Source: Brugia malayi
Taxonomy: Eukaryota; Nematoda; Chromadorea; Rhabditida; Onchocercidae
Direction of reading: 5' to 3'
NCBI RefSeq assembly: GCF_000002995.4
Contig: NW_025062476.1
Coordinates: 8,740,501 to 8,804,500 of the forward strand
DNA length: 64,000 nucleotides
The first letter of the stretch is position 1. Each line of letters opens with the position of its first letter. A model generated the notes under the pieces. The model saw only the letters and a list, made by a program, of their open reading frames with translations, was not told the origin of the DNA and did no database searches. Shown here piece after piece: positions 50,501 through 60,930 of the stretch. The translations under genes were made by a program, and so were the position numbers.

Positions 50501-52682
50501 TAAATATAAAAAAAGTGCAAGACTTAAAAATAAGGAGATACGCCTCGAAAAAACAAAGTGAAACCACAACACAAATAAAAGGATACTCTTCAATCATAAG
50601 ACATTTTAATCCTTATATTACAACAAAGCTTAGTTCATGTTGTAATTTACTTTCATTACTGACTATTCCTGAATCCTCAACAACATCAACTTTTATGATT
50701 TGCACATTAAAAATTTACAATAGTTCAGAATTCTTAATCAGTATGGAAATACCTCATGTACTCTAGAAAAGCATTTTTGTGACACACTTTTGCAGACTTT
50801 TTTAACCACAAAACTTAACAAATAAGTAGCTGCAGTTAATTTCAATTCACCCATAGCAAGCACTGCTTCGACAACTGTCAAAAATAGCAAAACACAAAAC
50901 ATATACAAACCAATAACTAAATCTACAAGAAACTAACCTGGTATTACTGTTTTGCCAAATGCTGGCAGCTTGTTGATGCAAAATCACCCCTAATGTAGCG
51001 ATAAGTTTTGCCAAAGCAACATCCAGCTGAGTTTTATCAAGCTTGTTTTCCAGAATCTGCATATAAATAAAACACTGCAAGTACTACACACTTTGCTGAA
51101 AACTACGAATTTTGCACCACAGGAAAGAAATGAATATACGGTATAGTGATACTGATGTACCAATCCACACACATTATTACTAATGAGATAGGCTTCAAAA
51201 AACCACAACGCATAAAAAAATACTCTTCAATCATAAAACCCTTATTAATCTTCATATTACAATGAACTCCACGTCGTAATCTGTTTTATTATTGATCATT
51301 CTTGTATCCCCAGAGCAACTTTTATGATCTGTACATTAACAGTCTATAATAGCTTAAATTTTTAAGCAAAATGAAACTACCTCATGTGCTCTAGAAAAAC
51401 ATTTTTGTGACACACTTTTATTGACTTTTTTAGCCACAAGGCCTAATAAATAGGCAGCTGCAGCTAATTTTGATTCATCCACAGCAGGCATTGCTTCGAT
51501 AATTGTCAAAAGTGCAGCAAAATATTCAGCATCACTTTCTGTTCCATTAGTATCTTTAATCAGTTCAGCAGTTGCTGCAAGCACGGCGAGCACTTCATTT
51601 TGCAACACTGATCCCGACCTATAAATGTATTATCTATATGTAAACATTAGCCGACACATTTAGTTAACTACATTTTTGACATTTTACGCACAGGAAGCAC
51701 AGTATGCTGAAAATTTTTATTTAATCGAAGGCTGTTCGACCTGATCACTCCATCCATATGTAAGGAGATGTATTCAGCATCAAAAAATCAAAATTAAAGC
51801 TATTATATCATGAAGAAAGTAAAAACTTCTAAAGAGTCTTAAAAATTGAAACAAAAAAAAAAAAAGAAATATTTAGTTCTAAACCAAACAGCTCAGAAAC
51901 CTTTCCTAAACTACAGTTACAATTCATTACAATCTCTTCCTGAAATTAACCATTTAGGAAATACTTGGATTCTCCAAATTTAAGAAAAAACCCAGCCAGC
52001 AGAAATTCAACATGCAATTATTATGAATTCAGTACCTCCAAATACGATGCACAGGATCGAAAGTTGGATTTGTACAAGATGTGAATTGCGAAAGCTGTGA
52101 CTGCGCCGAAGTTAGCTCCGAAAAGTTGCTTCTTATAGTTTTAATTTCTTCAGCATCATCAATTTGCATCTTATGCTGGAGTTAAATTACAACTTAGTGC
52201 GTTTCAAGGATTATTAAATTTACGGACATTCAACGGGAACATTAAAATCGGAAAGCAAATTATTTGGTAACTAAACCTCATTCATTTTCAATCGACTATT
52301 GCTTAAATTCATGAATTTTAAGGAATTATAAAGACCAAGTTAAGGGTTGTGATTTAGATATTAACAATAACCAAAGGTATCTGTTCCAGCACCGCATCCT
52401 CATCACCGAATTTGACGTTATAACTTTTATCTGCTTGTATTTTCTGAACGATATGGGTTGCTCTTGCGGCTTCACGATGTCGAGTTATCGATGGATTACT
52501 TTCGCTACTGCAATGTTTGTATTAATTTTAAACTTCTTACAGCCATAGTCGATAGAATACTGCAAAAAATGGTACTGCTATTACTGGTATGGCATAGGCA
52601 AGATTTAATAACAAGTTAACCTTTTCCCTTTCGTAATGCGACTGCGTGCACCTCGACTTTTGAAACGATGCCGATATTTCAT
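44567..52682 (-). CDS. rrp-12: RRP12-like HEAT-repeat protein of ribosomal subunit maturation and export
   Basis: Twenty-two exons on the minus strand: 52682-52621, 52507-52372, 52175-52036, 51618-51381, 51056-50938, 50366-50188, 49932-49646, 49532-49410, 49007-48678, 48641-48381, 48233-48045, 47933-47694, 47497-47276, 47199-46928, 46815-46714, 46501-46309, 46225-46047, 45872-45728, 45641-45475, 45326-45110, 44962-44774, 44644-44567; phases consistent, 1355 aa (human about 1297). N-terminus: basic MKYRHRFKSRGARS, then SNPSITRHREAARATHIVQK. Middle: HEAT/NUC173 region with LAVLAATAELIKD, AEYFAALLTIIEAMP, LLGLVAKKVN, VLPLELDA, RSWLVPILR, YFLPLAHRLRRE and KKAFRILEEIMKRM. C-terminus: acidic/basic tail with SSMWLKNDDDDENMMDLL, EVAKDGRIIIE and YEPYMYIPINKRRRGK. 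RRP12 works in the nucleolus and at nuclear export of pre-40S and pre-60S particles. The junctions at 46928/46815 and 48678/48641 are the least certain. Confidence 0.9.
47502..47528. repeat. (AT)n microsatellite beside an RRP12 splice acceptor
   Basis: An AT run with one interruption lies directly upstream (minus-strand sense) of the exon starting at 47497. The acceptor reads TATATATTAAG and lacks a normal T/C-rich tract. Confidence 0.9.
50470..50895 (-). pseudogene. Decayed duplicate of an RRP12 exon fragment inside an RRP12 intron
   Basis: This segment resembles about 51145-51525, the 3' part of RRP12 exon 4 plus following intron, over its whole length, with an offset of about 628 nt. Both contain tttttgtgacacactttt and the ctctagaaaa block, and the non-coding flank matches too (atactcttcaatcataa; cttttatgatctgtacatta versus cttttatgatttgcacatta). 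The copied exon part keeps an open frame of about 42 codons (SVSQKCFSR is unchanged) and a GAG|GT donor. Its only acceptor (gacag) opens in phase 1, while exon 5 ends in phase 2, so it cannot be inserted without a frameshift. The main model skips it. Confidence 0.7.
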
Positions 52683-52915
52683 CGTAATAAATTTGAAACC
52701 TGCTTGAACACCAAACTAGGACGAGATCAACCTAAAACTCTAGTAGGACGAGAATAAATACATACTGGTCAGTCAATTTTCAACGGACTACTCGTTGAGC
52801 GTGAAATTAAGCATCACGCGTCTCTCCGTCCATCAAGCTGCGGAACTGTTCACTCCGGTCGCTGGACATTTGCTGCTGCTAAGGACGTTTTTCCGCTCGG
52901 TGGCTTGTGCGGTGA
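52683..52915. promoter_or_regulatory. Compact bidirectional promoter of the RRP12 and NADAR genes
   Basis: About 233 nt separate the RRP12 start codon (minus) from the proposed NADAR start codon (plus). The stretch is less AT-rich than the neighbourhood. A possible minus-strand leader acceptor (ttcaagcag) lies about 20 nt before the RRP12 ATG. No TATA box is evident. Confidence 0.45.
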
Positions 52916-55900
52916 ATGGAATCGGTAGGGTGTCGTTGTTTCATGTGATAGCGCGCTGAGTAGGTGAGGCTTCATGCATGCATGCAGTCATGCATCAATT
53001 CGATGCAAATGCGCGTGCACAGTAGTCTGTAGCTTGGTCAGATATAAAAGTAGACATGAAGCTGACGGCCATGACATTTGTATTTACCTAATGAATAGAC
53101 TGGAGATGAACAGCCTGGATGAGTTAAATCTGACGGCTGTTTTTGTCAAGTGTCGTAATTATTTGGCACATAGCTAACTACTTGCATATACTTCATTTCG
53201 CGCAGACCATTAATATATTGGAATACATTTTCTTTATTATTAAAACATTAGGTCATTTATCATTAGTCAAGTCATACTAATCTCATTTATCATTACTATA
53301 AATCATATTCTAGATTCCTTATCACTACTGTTTCTTTTGTTCTATTTACTGCTACTAGTTTCATTTCAAAATTGCTGATATTAGTCTTTGCTTTGATACT
53401 CATATAACCTAATATTTCAAATAGAATTCCTGAAAATGTATTGTCCCAATGGTGATTTATCTTAGATGCTATCCCTGCATGAAGCTTCCTCTGCAGATTA
53501 ATGTCATAGTATAGTGCTTTCTGCTAAGCATAACTTATTTGTTATGACCACATGCTAGTAACTTTTCGCACTGCAGTTTCGTTTGCATCTACCTTGTTGC
53601 ATGTTAAACTATAAGTTTTCAGTTATTTTACTTTCACTTCGTAAGAAATGAAATTGAAGAATTAGGTTTTGAAATTTGAGGTTTGAGAACAGGAAGAAAT
53701 AGCTAGAAAAGAGGAAGATTACGAAGACTACGATAATAAGAAGACAAAATTCATCAGTCTTTCCAGTGGAGTGTTTTTCTTTTACAAATGAAAAGATTTT
53801 AATGCAAGCCGATGTTTTTTTTTTTTTTGTAAGTTTTCTTGAGACCGCTAGAAAACTGGTCTTCTGGAAAACCTTACAGCCTAATTCCACTAAAGGGCTG
53901 TTATGGTTATGATTTACAGTAGTTTATAATACTTCACTGAGTTTATGTCTTCATTAATTAGTTTTGCAGTTTCTATGAACTTTCATCTTAATTTTCAAAA
54001 TAGCCCAGTTTTACAATAGAATAACTTATCCATTTAGTTTAATTTCAGGGTGAATTCATACAACCTGTTGCATCGTCCTACCACTGTAAGTTTAGCTAAT
54101 TTTCGAGTTTTTTACTTTTGTTTTTTGTTTTTTTTTTTTTTTTTTGCTGCTTCTCAACTAGAACAAATCAAGATGGAAATAATACACTTCACTGCATAGA
54201 AGGGTGATATTCACCTTGAACACTCTTTGTGCACATGCTCAAATTTTAAAAATAACATTTCTTGACCATAAATGATTAACACAAACAAGATGCACTTTTT
54301 TGAATAATTCGTTTGTACTGCCAGACTAATGCGTAATATATATGTGGATTTTATTAAACTGCCTCTCTCATTTCAAGTTTTTTACTTCATTTGAAGTTCT
54401 AGTCCATATATATTTTCGTAATTTATACTTAATAAAGAGATTTCATTTTTGGCTTTTATGCAATTATGTCTAATTAATTTAGCTTGGCCACGTTACGAGA
54501 GTCGTGGTGGTGGTCGTTTGCTGAGAAATTTGCCTGGACCAATGGGTTTTCGAGGAGGTCGTTTTGGTTATGGACCAATGCGAATGCCTCGCGGGACGCC
54601 GCGGTTTATGTATGGACGTATTATGAAGCGAGGATTTGCACAAAGGAGACCGTTTGAAGTTAGATCTTATCAACTATTTTCTTTAGAAAATTACTGAATT
54701 GAGTTTAACCAAGGTGCTTATATTTTCTTTAACTAGTGGTTTATTCCCCACCGTTTATTTGATTTAGTGGGAGGTCTCGCAGGAAAGCTTAAAAGTAACA
54801 GTTTCAAATTTTTCTCCACTTTTTAGTTCAAGAAATTGCCCGAAGCAGCTAAGTATAAAGAATATGCGGTTGCTCCCGACAACATAATATGCTTCTCAGG
54901 CTTCCAAAATGTCTTCACAGCCCAACACGATGTTTGTTTTTATGGTTTTTCTTTGTTCAGTTTCGAAATCTTCGTGAAGTCAAGGCACAAACTTTCTTCT
55001 TTCGGTGTCATCAAATTTGATAGGAATGAGTTTTGGGTTGGCTGATGATGGTAAGTAATGCTGATGCTTTTCGGTATTCTGCTCACTATTATAGTTTATA
55101 AATTCCATTGATTTCCTGCGAAAAAAAAAAGAATGCGTAACTTTTTATTCACTAAGTTTATAGTTTCCGTTGGAGATCGATGGTCGAGTGTATGACAATG
55201 TTAACCATTTTTATCAGCTTGCTAAAACAGAAGCGCTGTGTGGCGTCACATCATTGTTAATGACAGAATGTGTTGAAGTTGATAGTTCATCGAAGTCGAC
55301 ACCTAAAGACTATAATACACTTGCACGAAATATCTTGAAAATCAATAAAGTAAGTAGTGAAATTATTCTATTACAGAAAATCATTTTTGACGCATTATGA
55401 GGAAAGCACCGGGGAAAGCAGTAGTTCGAAACTCTTCATATATCAAAAATAAAATGTTTTCAGGTGAGTAGAAATGCTGCGGAAGACTGGCGGAAAGGTC
55501 CTGGTCTTGAAGCAATGCAGGTATGTGGTGAGAATTATCAGATGATTTATTAGTTTTTGTGAAGGCTTTTGTCTTTTTTTTTTTTTGACATTTAACATCC
55601 CATCTGGCATATATCTGGTAACTTCCAGTTTATAGGATTTGTAACTCATTTTACATGCTTTTAGTCAAATATTGTATTATTGAATGTTTGAACTAAGTAG
55701 CTTAAATAGTTATAATGATTATTTCTTTACACATCAGTTGACATGAAATGAATTATAAATGAGAAAATATGTTGTAACTACCCTAACATATATTAGAACA
55801 TCCTATTCTATACAATAGCTTCCGGTTGACTTGAAGGTATGTTCTCAAAGTTTTCTTCCTGCTGTTTTTTCTCATGCACTTAGCCAGTGAAGATAGTAGG

Positions 55901-57440
55901 CAGCAGCTATCTAGAAATTAATATTTTTAAGTATCTTTAGTCAGTAAAGTTTTATTTAGCGTGCATTATTAGCAAAAGTTGAACAGTGTGAAGAGCTTCG
56001 AAAAGAATTAACGGATTCTGGCGATAAGTTGCTTGTACACTGTTTCGGCGGTGACGATTTCTATGCAAGTGCTTGTAATCACAATTATATACAGGACTGG
56101 GCAAAAAGCATGCAAAACAACAAAGTCATGATTAAGGTAACCAAATATAATAGATAAAAGGTCATGGTGTCAAAATTTCCTCTGTGAATTAATAGGATTA
56201 GCTGCACTTTTTGATTCAAATAATTGTTTGTTTGCAATCCATTTTTAAGCGTGTTAAATAGTCTTCTTACTCTTCCAGATTCCAATGGAATTCCCATTAA
56301 CTAATGAAACAGTTCTCTCAATTCCCAAGTTTGGTCTTGGTCGGAATGTCCTGGGCGTAATTTATATGCAGTTACGAGAAATGGTACTTGTTTGCAATTT
56401 CATATTTTTTTCTTCACGATGAAACAGTTCTTCCCAATAAATTTTTTGTGCAAAATTTTATTTTCTCTATAATAACATTTTCCAGTTACGTGACGGTGTT
56501 TTACCATACAAAGGAACAACAAACAAGGTATATCTTTCTATACTTGCGATAAATAACAAATGATAAGATATATACGATATACAAATGATAAGATATATAC
56601 GATATACAAATGATAAGATATAAGATATATATTATTTTTCAAGTGATATATACAGTTCAGTGCACATTTTAGACGCAATACTGAAGAAGTCAAGAATTTA
56701 GCTATTATATTTTCTTGTATGTAATTTGAATCTTTTTGGTTCTTGACAACTATAGGCGTCGTGTGAAAGTCAAAATATGGAAATGCAATCTGAAGAACTG
56801 GCAGGACCAAGCATTGTCCCGAGTGTACCGGCTCCACTTAAAGTGTGTTTTTTTTTTCCTTTATTTTTGGTAATAGTGTTTGACATCGGTAAAATTCCGT
56901 TGAACACCCGCAAATATATTCCATTTCATGTTTTGTTATTTCCTTTAATGAGTATTTTATTACACGTTTGTTCCAAATTTTGTAAGATAAAGTTTTAGAG
57001 TGATACGCGTGAAAATAGTTCAAGCGACGGTTTCATCATTGGTGGTGGGTCGATACAGGTTAATTTTTATTTCTTGACAAGTTTCAGAAGGCTGTGTCTT
57101 TATGCTTTAAGGAGAAAGTAGCATAACTGAAAACAAAGTGATTCTCAGATCTAAGGCATGATGAAGATGAAGATATTTTCTCCAAGTTGATAGATGTCAG
57201 TAACATAATCAGAAACGAATTTCAGGTTCATAAGTTTTCTCTTTAATCTTTATCTCCTTTTTAAGAAGTTAATCAGTTACCTAGGCTTGAAAATATTAGA
57301 ATTCATTTGTTCAAAGGACGTTTTTCAATTGTAACGTAACTTTCCAGAGTTCAATGAAATCACGTTCTGCAGCCAGTACTACTTCTCGTAATGTCCTTTC
57401 GGTACCTCTGGAGTATCTTGCCAGCTTTAGCAGCAAGTGA
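52916..57440 (+). CDS. NADAR (YbiA/DUF1768)-like domain protein with Arg/Gly-rich N-terminus
   Basis: Exons: 52916-52924 (tentative, encoding MES), 54049-54085, 54483-54658, 54827-54931, 55164-55349, 55464-55520, 55960-56136, 56279-56383, 56486-56527, 56756-56842, 56999-57058, 57348-57440 (TGA). Phases agree, giving 377 aa. Residues about 16-75 are rich in Arg and Gly (RYESRGGGRLLRN, RGGRFGYGPMRMPRG), like RGG RNA-binding segments. The NADAR-like domain follows (about 75-280): NIICFSGF, FPLEIDGRVYDNVNHFYQLAK, EDWRKGPGLEAMQRALLAK, DKLLVHCFGGDDFY, and the diagnostic end GRNVLGVIYMQLRE. The last 80 residues are Ser-rich and probably disordered. NADAR proteins act on ADP-ribose-linked or NAD-derived compounds, and bacterial members include N-glycosidases. 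The Glu of the bacterial SEHYFQ motif appears as Asn (VNHFYQ), so activity is uncertain. Confidence 0.78.
52970..53020. promoter_or_regulatory. CATGCATG cluster and octamer-like ATGCAAAT downstream of the NADAR first exon
   Basis: Several overlapping CATGCATG-type palindromes (52976-52996) are followed by an exact ATGCAAAT at 53003-53010, the consensus bound by POU-domain factors. They lie about 300 nt from the RRP12 start and inside the first NADAR intron. Binding is inference only. Confidence 0.4.
56556..56630. repeat. 25-bp tandem repeat, about three copies
   Basis: The unit (acaaatgataagatatatac + gatat) is repeated at 56556-56580 and 56581-56605, with a partly diverged third copy from 56606. 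It lies in the intron between NADAR-gene exons 56486-56527 and 56756-56842. Confidence 0.9.
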
Positions 57441-60400
57441 TAGGTTTATGTAACTGAGAGTGGGTAACTAGAGCCTTCACTTTTTTACAAAAAGATTCCA
57501 GATTTAAAACTGTCACTTTTTGTTCCATATTCCAGAGGAAGCAAGTTCACTGAAATTGGAACAAAATCCCTTATTTTTTTAAAAAAAAAGTGCTGAATGG
57601 TTTTCGCATCATGTGAAAAAAGATTATGAGTTATTTGCATTGAATTATGATGACTTATTCTAATCTGGTTTGACCATAATTTTTCTTTTTTTTCGATAAA
57701 ATCAAAATAAGGACTTGCAAAGAAAGTTTTATGATTTTAACTTTCTTTTGCTGGATATGGATGATTTTAAATACATTTGGATTTTAATGGGCTTTGTAAC
57801 ATCATCTTCAGTTCCGTGTCAGAAAAAGTTTGCATTTGAAAAAAATGTGGAAGTATAGTCTATGCTGCTTTTCGATTCATTTGCAGGAAAGAGTTACTTA
57901 AAATTCTGTTCGCATGGATTTTTTAAATTCTCTTCTTACAATTTAACCTTTGTTTCTGGCTATTTCCTTTTTTACCAATTTTGAGAAATTTTGTTGAATT
58001 CTATTTATGCTATTATTGTTTATGTTATCGTTTTCCTTGAGTTCTATTCGATATTCACATTTTTGCATTTCTTTACAGTTAGATACAGTAATTCCCTTCA
58101 TTTTGCCGTAAATTTGATTCTTTAAAAATTTCAGTCAATAAATTGAATCAGAAAAACTGAATTTCGTTACCTCGCTATTTAAATTGCAATTATGTTTTAG
58201 TAATATCTAGGCAGATAGAAACTTTCGAAAGCATCCATGGCAGCATGGTTTACTCATCTGCTTTACCCCTTATCATGCACTTTTGTTTTATTCGTTGTAT
58301 TTCGCAAGAAAATGCTTTCTTTATGTTGAGTAGGTGAAGATACTGATATTTTGCCCATACTAAATTAGAGTTTCTAAAAGCTAACCAAATTCCAAGTTAT
58401 AGTTTAGTGAGTGAACATGATTATTCTTATAGTTTTAGAAATCTGTTAAATTGTATTCAGTTTTTTCTGTGCTAAGTTGACAAGAAATATTTAAATTGAA
58501 GAAGCTGGGGAAAGAAAGGAGAGATGGCGAAGTGCACATGATTTGTATTTAGAAGTTTAGTTTCACTTGAAATCACAAAATTGTAATCATCGAGTGCGAA
58601 TTTATTACTTTCTTATTGTATAGATCTTTTTAATTCATGCCCAAAGTGCCCAAAGAATTCGGAACTGAATTTGATTCTTAATTTCTCTCACGAAAACGGA
58701 ATGCTTTCAACATATTTTCATTCAACATGAAATGGCGAGACATTCGGTCTTCAGATGTGTTCGAATTGAAAAGTATGCTTCAAACGAATGATCAAAGACT
58801 AAAACTTGGGGTCCTCAGGTACCATTAATTGCGTGTTGATTATGGATTCTTACATTTTAATACGTATTGGAGAATGAAAGCCAATATGGTCGTGTTTATA
58901 TCATATATATTTGAAAATCGGAATCACAGGGTTAGGAATTGTGGAACAGAACTGCTAAATATTAAAATTTTGCCTTTCAAGGAGGCCAATTATAAGTTAG
59001 CTTAAAATTTTGTTTCTCTTGGTTTGGATTCGTCATGCTGAGAAATATTTCGTAGATGATTACATTTTTCATGAAGGAGAATGTTTTTGAATTGAATGGA
59101 AAGGTCTTTTTCTCTCCTTAGTTTACGGATGAAAGCATGACTCAGGTTTTCATGTGTTACAATAAGTGTACAGCATTTTAGAGCCGAAATTAAAACAGTC
59201 ATGATTTTCCGAATTGATTAACTGCTTATAGGAAAATAATTTAAATCTGCTCAGCGAGGCGGTCAGTAGGCCGTTTTTTGAAGCATTTTCAGCATTTTGG
59301 CCCTGATGTTCTGCTGCTAAGCTCAACAAATCTGACCGAGAAAGTGATATGTTAATTTTTATTTGTATGTTTTGTTGTTCGTTACCATTGTTGTTGTTAC
59401 AGTTATTGTTGTATTTGATGATTCCAGGAAATTCTACGGTTTTCGATTTTTGGTGCTGTTTTTAAAATGTTGATAAAATCTTGTCTTTTGTAAAGAGGAT
59501 ATAGTGTCGTTGAAAATTAATGTATCAAGAGAGAAAGCAATTTTTGATTTCACGAGTTTATGCAGCTTGGCCGTAAATCTTGAATATATGGAAATATTAA
59601 TATTTTTACTGGGACTGTTTTTGATTGTGAGCTGTTTAATGATTAATATAATCTCGAGTGGATGTGGATTCTCTCTGCAGCAAAGTTATTTATGCATTGG
59701 GGGTGACGTATAGATTTTTGATTGGTTCGAGATTGGTTCGTGGTTATCAATTCTGGAATTTAACTGTCGGAATAGTAGAATTCCAAGTAAAGTCTCGGGA
59801 TATAGAATGTATCCCCTAATTCTATGGGCTGCTCCTTTATGTCTCTTCTGAACAATAACAGTCCTTTTCAGTTGTTTGATTATGAGTGAATTGTAATTGA
59901 TTGCTTTGACTCGGACCGCCCTTACTCATAAGGTTCGATTTTTTCTACCCCGTGAATCTAATTTCTAAATGACATGAGCGTCACTGATTATTTATAAATC
60001 TCCTTTGATTTCATGAGAGTCCATGTTGCTATTTCCTGCAATAATTCATTTGGTTGACAATGAGTGAGCGCTGAAATCATCTATGTTGTTGTCTTGAAGA
60101 GAATAACATATCATATATTGTTGAAAATTGAAAATCCGCTGTCCCTCCGTGTAGTATTTATCAAACTTGCAATATAGGCTAGAAACAATGATCTTATCAG
60201 ATTTCCTAACAGTTCTGCTATTCAGTAGGTCTTTCTTCCTTTCTCTAGTCCGAATGGCATAGGTCGAACAAGAAATGCTATTCTTCCTTAACTGACTTTT
60301 ATAATTCAATGTTCTAGAGCTAAACGTCAAAATTCCATACGACACCAGTATAAATTTGATTACCATTATGAAATTAAAAGCAGATCATTTATTTCTTTCT

Positions 60401-60930
60401 CTTACAATCATTTTATAGCATTTCATTTCTTCTTTATAATTTATTATCACGTACCGTTACTTTTCTTGACATTATAATCTATTATTATCCACTAGTCTTA
60501 CTGCATCATTGTTCTTTTGGCCAAGTCTCTTGAAAATGAGCTCAAATGAAATTACGAAATTAATTTAACTTTATAATTTCAACCTATTTCTACAATGTAA
60601 ACTTGGTATTGTGCACCAGAATTAGTTTTATAAGATTGATTAATAGTACGGGAATAAATGCAAATCATATGCTATGTTATGATGCATTGCGGAAGTAAAT
60701 TTATTGAATGATATTGCTACTATAAAATAACCATATTGGTATATATGGCTCAATATACCCAATCGTGAATTCGTCATTATAAATGAGATTAGTGGGAACA
60801 AATTGTAGCAAAAATATATTTTTTGTAATTTAGTACATTTATTGATGTTGTCAAAATAAAAGCGTAATTACTTTATTGAAAAGTCTAAGTAAATAGAGTT
60901 GATTATTTGCATTAGTACTGTTGATAATGG
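57441..60930. other. Convergent intergenic region, no gene seen
   Basis: About 3.5 kb lie between the stop codons of the NADAR-like gene (+) and the RING-like gene (-). Open frames here (59504-59713, 60046-60366) are short and lack homology or splice context. A minus-strand AATAAA (plus TTTATT at 60872-60877), about 54 nt past the RING-like gene's stop, is its likely polyadenylation signal. Confidence 0.55.
60872..60877 (-). terminator. Polyadenylation signal AATAAA of the RING-like gene
   Basis: A canonical hexamer on the minus strand, about 54 nt downstream of the stop codon at 60931-60933. Confidence 0.6.

Noticed and set aside
50359..50766. 135-codon plus-strand open frame
   Set aside because: It lies antisense to RRP12 introns and the duplicated pseudo-exon. 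Composition is Ser/Thr/Ile-rich without domain signals, so it is judged a shadow frame.
50755..50887. Using the duplicated segment as a genuine RRP12 exon
   Set aside because: Its acceptor phase does not match exon 5 (ends phase 2) and its product would repeat a HEAT segment. Joining exon 5 directly to 50366 keeps phase and family alignment.
59504..59713. 69-codon hydrophobic open frame in the 57.4-60.9 kb gap
   Set aside because: No splice partners, no start context and no homology. Hydrophobic runs are common in T-rich sequence.
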